Assembly (NCBI GenBank): GCA_959601045.1
Contig: CAUGNZ010000046.1
Coordinates: 1 to 11,395, forward strand
From: an uncultured Collinsella sp.
Lineage (GTDB): Bacteria > Actinomycetota > Coriobacteriia > Coriobacteriales > Coriobacteriaceae
Length of the DNA: 11,395 bases
Reading direction: 5' to 3'
Part shown: positions 6,590 through 11,395 of the stretch, in pieces
Numbering within the stretch: the stretch's first letter is position 1
How the letters are laid out: each line of letters opens with the position of its first letter
Program-made: the position numbers and the translations under genes
Notes under the pieces: generated by a model
What the model saw: only the letters and a program-made list of their open reading frames with translations
Database searches by the model: none
What the model was told of the DNA's origin: nothing

Positions 6590-7333
6590 CTATTGCATCG
6601 GGTCGGACAGGACCCGTTCGATCTCTGATGCGGGAAGTGCGCCTTGGCGCAGGATCTGGAGCTCGCCGTGCTGAAACGACACGATGGTCGAGGCGTCGCG
6701 ACACGGGGTCTCACCGGCGTCGACGGCAACATCGACCCCCTCCAGGATGCGACCCTCCACCGTGATAAAACTTGCCGGCGCGGGCGCGCCATGCGTGTTG
6801 GCGCTGGTGCAGGCAAGGGGGCTGCCACAGGCGCGAATGAGCGCCTGCACCACGGGCGAGGCCGAAGCGCGAAGTGCCACCGTGTCGTCGGCAGCGCGCA
6901 TAAAGGTCGGCACGCAGGGGGCTGCCTTGACCACGATAGTCAGGGCTCCCGGCCAGCATCGTCGCGCGAGTATGCGGGCATCTTCCGGGATATCCACGCC
7001 ATAGCGGTCGAGTGCTTCGACGCCATCGACCAGCCAAGCGACGGTTTGCGTGAGTTCACGTTGCTTGAGAGTGAAGATACGGCGATAGCCGGTGCCGAGT
7101 GCAGGAACTGCGGCGCCATTGACGGCAGCCTGCGGATCGCGCGGCCACGATGGGAATTCGCTTGTATCTTGGGGCACGGCGTCCGAGAAGGCGTTGACTG
7201 CCACAGCGACACCGTAGACGGTCTCGGTCGGGATCAAAGCCAGGCCGCCGCGGCCGAGCACCTCGGCCGTGCGCTCGACGGCAAGCCGATGCGGCTCGCG
7301 CGTTCCCTCGTATACCCGATAGACCGTCTGCAT
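6590..7333 (-). CDS. L-threonylcarbamoyladenylate synthase (TsaC/Sua5/YwlC family)
   Basis: Members make threonylcarbamoyl-AMP from threonine, bicarbonate and ATP, the first step of t6A37 modification of ANN-decoding tRNAs. The 247-residue product shows the YrdC-fold signatures: IPTETVYGV (34-42), LKQR (89-92), RCWPGALTIV (125-134), VALRAS (152-157), CTSAN (175-179), and ASTIV near 214-218. It is longer than short TsaC (about 190) but lacks the extra Sua5 C-terminal domain of YwlC (about 346). The additional length is an insert of about 30 residues (around 45-84) between TETVYG and the KxR motif; the usual KxRP reads KQRE here. ATG 7333 has AAGGGG 10 bases upstream. The gap to hicB is 134 bases and holds an 8-bp inverted repeat (7352-7359 with 7413-7420). 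Family certain, exact subfamily name not. Confidence 0.93.
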   Translation of the reverse strand: MQTVYRVYEGTREPHRLAVERTAEVLGRGGLALIPTETVYGVAVAVNAFSDAVPQDTSEFPSWPRDPQAAVNGAAVPALGTGYRRIFTLKQRELTQTVAWLVDGVEALDRYGVDIPEDARILARRCWPGALTIVVKAAPCVPTFMRAADDTVALRASASPVVQALIRACGSPLACTSANTHGAPAPASFITVEGRILEGVDVAVDAGETPCRDASTIVSFQHGELQILRQGALPASEIERVLSDPMQ

Positions 7334-7467
7334 GTGTATGCCAGCCCCTTACGCTCTGGTGCAAGTTTGTTTACTGTGGGGCATTCTCGCACGAAACGTT
7401 CAACCTATTTGCCCAGAGCGCATGTTGGTTTGGTGAGCGGCTCTAGTAGTCGGTGAAAGTGAGGGGG

Positions 7468-7914
7468 TTATTGGACTGCGACGAACTTCTTTGGCCTGCC
7501 GGCGTGACGTTCTTGGGCGGCGTAACGCTCGATGCTGTCTATCGTTATCATCCGACGGCCGTCGACGAGTTCAACATCGAGCTTTCCGGCTTTGACCAGC
7601 GCGGTAATCCGCGGAGCGGAGACTTTGAGGTCCAGCGCTGCGTCTTTAAATGTTCGGCACGCCGCTTCCCGAGCGTCCTCGTGGTCGATTTCGACTGAAA
7701 GGGCCACGACCTCGGCCGAGCGTTCGTACCCTGCCGGAGTCAAACCGTTGTTGAGGTCGTCGGCCAAAAACGCCATCAGTGCCTCGGTGGCATGGGCAAT
7801 CGCTTCTTCGCGCGTATCGCCATCGGCAAAGGCGCCGGGAATCTGCGGGAAGCTAGCGCAGTAACCATCGTCTTCTTTTATGAGAACGCAGTCATAGGTA
7901 AATCGCTGCCTCAT
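7468..7914 (-). CDS. hicB: HicB-type antitoxin with excisionase-like C-terminal domain
   Basis: HicB neutralises the HicA RNase and represses its own operon. The 148-residue protein begins with the HicB partial RNase-H fold: strand FTYDCVLIKEDDGYCASFPQIPGAFADGDTREEA split over residues 5-38, then a helix rich in Ala (39-52). The C-terminal part (97-133), with SAPRITALVKAGKL and VDGRRMITIDSIERY, resembles a MerR/excisionase winged helix-turn-helix more than the ribbon-helix-helix or XRE domain usual in HicB. ATG 7914 is chosen because GGAGG (7923-7919) lies 4 bases upstream and the family fold starts there. A start at 7959 would overlap hicA by 34 bases. It follows the hicA stop by 11 bases, the usual toxin-then-antitoxin order. 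DNA binding is inferred. Confidence 0.9.
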   Translation of the reverse strand: MRQRFTYDCVLIKEDDGYCASFPQIPGAFADGDTREEAIAHATEALMAFLADDLNNGLTPAGYERSAEVVALSVEIDHEDAREAACRTFKDAALDLKVSAPRITALVKAGKLDVELVDGRRMITIDSIERYAAQERHAGRPKKFVAVQ

Positions 7915-7925
7915 TTTGCCTCCAA

Positions 7926-8111
7926 CTACCATCCAGCTTGGCGACGAATACTTGCCCACGTGCCCTTCTTTGGTCGATCACCACCAGAGCCGTTCACGGT
8001 GACAACGCGGTCACCAGAAACATACTTAGCATGACTACCGACTTGCGCGACCTTCACGAATCCATCGTGCTTGAGTAGGGCAATGATTTCCCGAAAGGTA
8101 GGAGGTTGCAT
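7926..8111 (-). CDS. hicA: HicA-type mRNA interferase toxin
   Basis: HicA toxins are small double-stranded-RNA-binding-fold RNases that cleave mRNA when not bound by HicB. The 61-residue product matches the family throughout: FREIIALLKHDGFVKV (6-21), the catalytic-histidine motif GSHAKY with His27 (25-30), a short hairpin VVTVNG, and the typical ending KKGTWASIRRQAGW (48-61). Length is normal. ATG 8111 has GAGGT about 7 bases upstream and follows a well-formed promoter. No frameshift or missing key residue is visible, so the toxin looks intact. The pair lies between prmC and the tsaC-type gene, interrupting an otherwise conserved gene order, which suggests acquisition by transfer. Confidence 0.95.
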   Translation of the reverse strand: MQPPTFREIIALLKHDGFVKVAQVGSHAKYVSGDRVVTVNGSGGDRPKKGTWASIRRQAGW

Positions 8112-8135
8112 GGGCCGACCTCTTTCAGCCGTCCT

Positions 8136-8165
8136 AATTATAAACTACTTTATAATTTTTGCTAA
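8136..8165 (-). promoter_or_regulatory. hicAB promoter with embedded palindromic operator
   Basis: On the minus strand TTAGCA (8165-8160, 4 of 6) and TATAAT (8142-8137, perfect) are separated by exactly 17 bases. Transcription would start near 8130, leaving a leader of about 19 bases. A perfect inverted repeat with 9-base arms AATTATAAA (8136-8144) and TTTATAATT (8149-8157) and a 4-base spacer fills the spacer and -10. It is a likely site for autorepression by HicB or the HicAB complex. The stretch is markedly AT-rich against its surroundings. Confidence 0.8.
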
Positions 8166-8179
8166 CCAGTTAATAAATA

Positions 8180-9454
8180 TTACTGGCGTTGCTTGGGCTC
8201 GGTGACGATGGCTCGGACAATGCGGGGGCGATCGGTGAGGTCGTGGACGATACGCACGTCCGAAAGGCCTGCTTGACGACAGAGCTCGGCCGCGGCGTCG
8301 AGCGCGCCCTCGTAGAGCTCGCAGGCAAACAGGCCGCCGGCACGCAGCATGTAGGGCGCCGCGTTGAGCAGGCGGCGGAAGATATCGAGACCGTCGGCAC
8401 CGCCCTCGAGCGCCAGATCGGGCTCAAAGTCCTTGACCTCATGCGGCAGCGAGCGCATGACGTCGGTCGGGATGTAAGGTGGGTTGGAGACGAGCACATC
8501 AAAGGTGCCCCACTCTTCGCGGGGAATGGAACTCACCAGGTTTGTGAGGCTGAAGGCGACCTCGTCGGACGTGAAGCCAAGCGCATCACGGTTTTTGGTG
8601 GCCAGATCGATGGCGCGCGGCTCGATATCGGTAGCAGTGCAGGTAACGTGGCCGCGGCGCTCCCAGGCAAGGGAGAGCGAAATGCAGCCCGTGCCGCAGC
8701 CGACCTCGAGAACGCGGGCAGTGCGGGGCTCGGCTGGGGCAGATACGTTGGCCTCGGCGGCATCTTGCGCGGGAGTCGCCTGTTGGTCGTTGTCCTCAAT
8801 GGCGATGCCGTATTCGTCGAGCTCGGGCTCGGGGGTTTCCATGGCCTCTGCTTCTGCCGCTTCGGCTTCTGCCGCCTGCGCGGCGGCTTCCTCGGCCTCG
8901 CGGTCGGCCAGCTCCTCGGCATAGGCACGACTGCCCAGTACGTCGCCGCCTAGCGCCGCCTCATCGGCAGCCGTCAGGTTAGCGGCACGGCGCTCGGCAG
9001 TCGCCCGTTCGTCTGCCAGCGCGGCCTCGGCCTTGCGTGCCTCCTCGACCTCATCGTTCCAAGGCAGCTCAACACGCTGACGGGCAGCAGCCTCGGGGCT
9101 CAGCACCTCGGCATCCAGATAATTGAGGACTTCCTCGACGAGCATCTCGGTCTCGGGGCGCGGAATGAGCACACCGGGGGCGCACGCGACGTCGATCATG
9201 CGAAACTGCGTGCTGCCCGTGATGTATTGCAGCGGCTCGCCCTTAGCGCGGCGGACAACGGCCGCATGCATGGTCTCGAGCTGGGCCGCGTTAAGCGTCT
9301 CGTCCATACGCATATATAGGTCAATGCGCGCCAGGCCCGTGGCGGCGCACAGCAGCCACTCGGCAGAAAGACGGGGGTGCTCCTCGCCGCGCTCGGCCAG
9401 GTACTCCTTGGTCCACTCGAGACAACGCTTGATGGTCCAGATCTCGTTTGCCAT
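8180..9454 (-). CDS. prmC: Release factor glutamine methyltransferase with long acidic insert
   Basis: PrmC methylates the GGQ glutamine of RF1 and RF2 using S-adenosylmethionine. The 424-residue product has the N-terminal helical domain (1-94, with PLQYITG at 74-80), the linker hairpin VLIPRPETEMLVEE (95-108), and the Rossmann methyltransferase domain with LEVGCGTG (249-256) and the catalytic NPPYIP (324-329). FEPDLALEGG (343-352) is also typical. Family length is about 280. The excess is an insert of about 130 residues (roughly 114-243), rich in Ala and Glu, e.g. AEAEAAEAEAMETPEPEL, predicted helical or disordered. ATG 9454 is chosen for GGAGG 5 bases upstream; the frame is open to 9529 but without such a site. 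The stop lies 68 bases before hicA and 15 before its -35. Confidence 0.95.
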   Translation of the reverse strand: MANEIWTIKRCLEWTKEYLAERGEEHPRLSAEWLLCAATGLARIDLYMRMDETLNAAQLETMHAAVVRRAKGEPLQYITGSTQFRMIDVACAPGVLIPRPETEMLVEEVLNYLDAEVLSPEAAARQRVELPWNDEVEEARKAEAALADERATAERRAANLTAADEAALGGDVLGSRAYAEELADREAEEAAAQAAEAEAAEAEAMETPEPELDEYGIAIEDNDQQATPAQDAAEANVSAPAEPRTARVLEVGCGTGCISLSLAWERRGHVTCTATDIEPRAIDLATKNRDALGFTSDEVAFSLTNLVSSIPREEWGTFDVLVSNPPYIPTDVMRSLPHEVKDFEPDLALEGGADGLDIFRRLLNAAPYMLRAGGLFACELYEGALDAAAELCRQAGLSDVRIVHDLTDRPRIVRAIVTEPKQRQ

Positions 9455-9623
9455 GGGGTCCTCCCCTCTTAAGCGCCGGGCGGCGCGCGAATGTCGGAGC
9501 AGATTGTACGCGAGGCCAGCGCTTGGCAAGGGACGATTGAAGGCGATTATCGAGAATCAGCCCAGATTTTTGCTTGGAGCCCACCTGAAGTGTTCATTCG
9601 TCGACGTCTAAATCTGCATCCGT

Positions 9624-9676
9624 CAAGTTTTTGGCAAGGTTGCCCCAAAACTGACCAATATCTAACCAAAAACTTG
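9624..9676. repeat. Inverted repeat, 11-bp arms
   Basis: CAAGTTTTTGG (9624-9634) and CCAAAAACTTG (9666-9676) are perfect complements across 31 bases. A partial third copy CCAAAAC (9645-9651) lies between them, so alternative pairings are possible. The function is not known. Confidence 0.6.
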
Positions 9677-9685
9677 CCACATCGC

Positions 9686-9704
9686 TTGACGCGCGACGCG
9701 TCAA
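9686..9704. repeat. Perfect 8-bp hairpin
   Basis: TTGACGCG (9686-9693) and CGCGTCAA (9697-9704) are perfect complements with a 3-base loop CGA. It is immediately followed by a further inverted repeat, AAAAATCG (9703-9710) with CGATTTTT (9728-9735). On the plus strand the second right arm ends in a T run. Confidence 0.55.
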
Positions 9705-9932
9705 AAATCGCCCCGCGACTTCTTGGACGATTTTTCGAGCAATATTTTCGATAGCGGACTTATGCCGTCAATTACCTTAAGCAGGTAAGCAGCTCAAATG
9801 CCATAACAGCCGACTGAATAAAATATCAAGGCAATGTCACCAATGACTCCCTACGGATCATTTGACAACCAAGGAAACGCCAATGTTTTGGCAATGTCAG
9901 CGAGCGACGTCCAGAGCGAACAAGTTGGCATG

Positions 9933-9974
9933 AAAAAGGCAAGGCATAGACCTTCTGGTCATGCCTTGCCTTTT
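9933..9974 (-). terminator. Intrinsic terminator downstream of prfA (possibly bidirectional)
   Basis: The minus strand forms an 18-bp stem: 9974-9957 pairs with 9952-9934, with one bulged A at 9948. The loop is AGAA and the 3' arm ends in TTTTT (9937-9933). It lies about 70 bases after the prfA stop. On the plus strand the stem also ends in TTTT, so it could work in both directions, although no plus-strand gene is present to need it. It sits inside a larger inverted repeat whose outer 12-base arms are CGTCCAGAGCGA (9908-9919) and TCGCTCTGGACG (9988-9999). Confidence 0.85.
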
Positions 9975-10016
9975 GAATGACAAATTGTCGCTCTGGACGG
10001 CGCGCAGCGTCGAGTC

Positions 10017-10043
10017 GTTACGCGGTTTGTAAAACCGCGTAAC
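10017..10043 (-). repeat. Perfect 12-bp hairpin abutting the prfA stop codon
   Basis: GTTACGCGGTTT (10017-10028) and AAACCGCGTAAC (10032-10043) pair perfectly around a 3-base loop. It begins at the base right after the prfA TAG (10046-10044). The minus strand after it has no T run, so it is not a normal intrinsic terminator. It may protect the mRNA 3' end, pause transcription, or be a dispersed palindromic repeat. Confidence 0.7.
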
Positions 10044-11111
10044 CTACACGGCCTGTGCCAGCTTCTCGGCACGCTCGGCGGCGGCGAGCGCCTCGATGAC
10101 GGTGCCGAGCTGGTCGCCCAGGAGGACGCCGTTGTAGGTGGAGTTGAAGCCGATGCGGTGATCGGTCACGCGGTCCTGGGGCTGGTTGTAGGTACGGATC
10201 TTCTCGGAACGGTTGCCGTGGCCGATCTGGCTCTGGCGCTCGGCACCGAGCTCCGCCTGCTGCTTCTCGAGCTCCATCTCGTACAGACGGGCGCGCAGCA
10301 TCTGCATGCAGACTTCGCGGTTCTGGATCTGGGAGCGCTGTTCCTGCGACTGCACCACGGTGTTGGTGGGCAGGTGGGTGATGCGCACGGCGGAGTAGGT
10401 GGTGTTAACGCACTGACCGCCAGGGCCGGAGGCACAGTAGGTATCGATGCGCAGGTCGGACTGGTTGATCTGAACGTCGATCTCCTCGGCCTCGGGAAGC
10501 ACGGCGACGGTTGCCGTGGAGGTCTGGATGCGACCCTGGGACTCGGTCTTGGGAACGCGCTGGACGCGGTGCACGCCGGACTCGAACTTCATGACGGAGT
10601 AGACGCGGTCGCCCTCGACCTTGAACTCGATGGACTTAAAGCCGCCGGCCTCGCTGGGGCTGGAGTCGAGCACGGTGGTCTTCCAGCCGCGCGACTCGCA
10701 GAAGCGCTGATACATCTTGTACAGATCGCCGGCAAAGATAGCCGCCTCGTCGCCACCGGCGGCGGAGCGAATCTCGACGATGGTGTTCTTGTCGTCGTTG
10801 GGGTCGCTCGGGATGAGCATGTACTTAATGTCTTCCTCGAGCTGGGGAAGCTTGGCCTCGTTTTCGGAGATGTCCATCTGGAGCATCTCCTTCTCATCGG
10901 CATCGGTCGTATCGTGGAGCATTTCCTTGGCAGCCTCGATGTCATCGAGCGCGCCGATGTACTCGCGCGAGGCGGCGATGAGGTCGGACTGGTGCGCGTA
11001 CTCCTTGTTGAGACGCGTGAACTCCTTGATGTCGGAGGCAACGGCCGGGTCGGAAAGCTTCTTCTCGAGCTCCTCATAGGCCTTGATGATCTTTTCGAGC
11101 TTGTCGCGCAT
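10044..11111 (-). CDS. prfA: Peptide chain release factor 1
   Basis: RF1 reads UAA and UAG in the ribosomal A site and triggers peptide release. The 355-residue product is full length. Helical domain 1 spans about 1-100. The RF1 tripeptide anticodon region is the P-x-T type, PKT at 187-189 in RVPKTESQGRI, with no RF2-like SPF. The catalytic GGQ is at 231-233 in ASGPGGQCVNTT. SQEQRSQIQNR and KIRTYNQPQDRVTDHR follow, as expected. Gln233 is the residue PrmC methylates, and prmC is the next gene. ATG 11111 has AAAGGAG 7 bases upstream. A terminator and about 590 bases separate it from prmC, so the two are probably not one transcription unit, unlike many bacteria. RF1 is certain; RF2 is excluded by the tripeptide and by the lack of a programmed frameshift. 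Confidence 0.98.
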   Translation of the reverse strand: MRDKLEKIIKAYEELEKKLSDPAVASDIKEFTRLNKEYAHQSDLIAASREYIGALDDIEAAKEMLHDTTDADEKEMLQMDISENEAKLPQLEEDIKYMLIPSDPNDDKNTIVEIRSAAGGDEAAIFAGDLYKMYQRFCESRGWKTTVLDSSPSEAGGFKSIEFKVEGDRVYSVMKFESGVHRVQRVPKTESQGRIQTSTATVAVLPEAEEIDVQINQSDLRIDTYCASGPGGQCVNTTYSAVRITHLPTNTVVQSQEQRSQIQNREVCMQMLRARLYEMELEKQQAELGAERQSQIGHGNRSEKIRTYNQPQDRVTDHRIGFNSTYNGVLLGDQLGTVIEALAAAERAEKLAQAV

Positions 11112-11395
11112 GGCGGGACTCCTTTATATGCGTGAAGGTGAAAATCGGCAGAGTTGATGGGGCGCGCGGCGCCGCTGCGGGGGTAAGCCCGGCTAGAACA
11201 TGTCGATCTTCAGATACATGCGCATCCCTTCGCGTATGGGGTACATAGTTGCGGTCTAACCCATATATGATAGCGTGCGCAGGCAAACCTGCATATAACC
11301 CGCACGGAATGAGTGGACATAGCCGTTGGGGACGTTCATTAACGACTAGTCGTTTAAGAACGTCCATTACAGTCGAAATTGTCAGCCCGGGCCCG
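11112..11395. other. Region upstream of prfA, no firm gene
   Basis: The 284 bases to the window edge hold the prfA ribosome binding site (AAAGGAG near 11125-11119), a GC-rich palindromic patch (GCGGCGCCGC near 11166-11175), a short hairpin GCAGG/CCTGC (11279-11292) and the large palindrome at 11330-11365. Minus-strand AT-rich hexamers TATCAT and TATATG near 11262-11274 could be a -10, but no good -35 stands at proper spacing. A 17-codon minus-strand frame (11246-11193) is noted in the findings only. Confidence 0.5.
11330..11365. repeat. 36-base near-perfect palindrome upstream of prfA
   Basis: The two 18-base halves match as inverted copies except at two positions. The outer arms are GGACGTTC (11330-11337) and GAACGTCC (11358-11365); the core AACGACTAGTCGTT (11341-11354) is a perfect 14-base palindrome. 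Neither side has a T run, so an intrinsic terminator is unlikely. An operator or a dispersed palindromic repeat is possible. Confidence 0.7.

Larger units (their letters stand above)
9455..9932. other. Gene-free, AT-richer spacer between prmC and the prfA terminator
   Basis: About 480 bases hold no credible gene. From about 9570 the base composition is more AT-rich than the genes around it. It contains inverted repeats at 9624-9676, 9686-9704 and 9703-9735, a small hairpin GCCAA/TTGGC (9879-9892), and a direct repeat GGCAATGTCA (9830-9839 and 9890-9899). The prmC promoter must lie here, because the terminator after prfA cuts it off, but only weak candidates are visible, such as TTGACG near 9770 with an AT-rich stretch near 9741-9750. 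An 87-codon plus-strand frame (9491-9754) lacks a ribosome binding site and was not called. Confidence 0.6.

Noticed and set aside
5089..6765. Long plus-strand open frame of 558 codons
   Set aside because: It is the antisense of glpK, produced by GC-rich codon bias. glpK shows all catalytic motifs, while this frame is His/Asp/Gly-rich with no recognisable domain.
9491..9754. Plus-strand 87-codon frame partly in the prmC-prfA gap
   Set aside because: There is no ribosome binding site, no recognisable family, and it runs through several inverted repeats. It could be revisited if conserved elsewhere.
10158..11135. Plus-strand open frame of 325 codons
   Set aside because: It is antisense to prfA, whose GGQ and P-x-T motifs are clear; low-complexity Leu/Gly/Val shadow.
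1..11395. CRISPR array, tRNA, rRNA, insertion sequence or prophage genes
   Set aside because: No regularly spaced repeats, no cloverleaf or rRNA-like sequence, and no transposase or integrase reading frame were seen on either strand.

Overview
The window is about 11.4 kb of moderately GC-rich bacterial chromosome. Every credible gene lies on the minus strand, so the text reads right to left: prfA, prmC, hicA, hicB, a tsaC/sua5-type gene, glpK, upp, then atpI-atpB-atpE-atpF-atpH-atpA, which runs off the left edge. Protein style (Ala/Glu-rich acidic proteins, strong GGAGG-type ribosome binding sites, a signal-peptide-like AtpF) and gene order suggest a gut actinobacterium of class Coriobacteriia, most likely Collinsella or a close relative. 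That assignment is recognition and inference, not a database result.

Right part (9455-11395): release factor 1 (prfA) is preceded by 284 bases that contain a 36-base near-palindrome and no convincing gene. It is followed by a perfect 12-bp hairpin at its stop codon and a strong intrinsic terminator inside a 92-base nested inverted repeat. Then come about 480 further bases of gene-free, AT-richer DNA with several inverted repeats before prmC. PrmC methylates the GGQ glutamine of RF1, so enzyme and substrate are neighbours, but here a terminator separates them. PrmC itself carries an acidic Ala/Glu-rich insert of about 130 residues between its two domains.

Middle part (4264-8182): a HicAB toxin-antitoxin pair with its own promoter and an embedded palindromic operator sits between prmC and a threonylcarbamoyl-AMP synthase gene (tRNA t6A modification). 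Glycerol kinase follows 13 bases later and uracil phosphoribosyltransferase after a 123-base leader. A hairpin downstream of upp separates this block from the ATP synthase operon.

Left part (1-4072): the F1Fo ATP synthase operon in standard order with its own promoter candidate. Small overlaps (atpF/atpH by 11 bases, atpH/atpA as UAAUG) imply translational coupling. The c subunit has features of a proton-type rotor.

The prfA-prmC-sua5-upp-atp skeleton matches the order known from Bacillus subtilis (prfA-prmC-...-ywlC-...-upp-atpI...). HicAB and glpK therefore look like additions to an old conserved neighbourhood. I found no clearly new multi-gene system. The most unusual items are the PrmC insert, the HicB carrying an excisionase-like C-terminus, the structured prfA-prmC spacer, the upp leader and the palindrome upstream of prfA.
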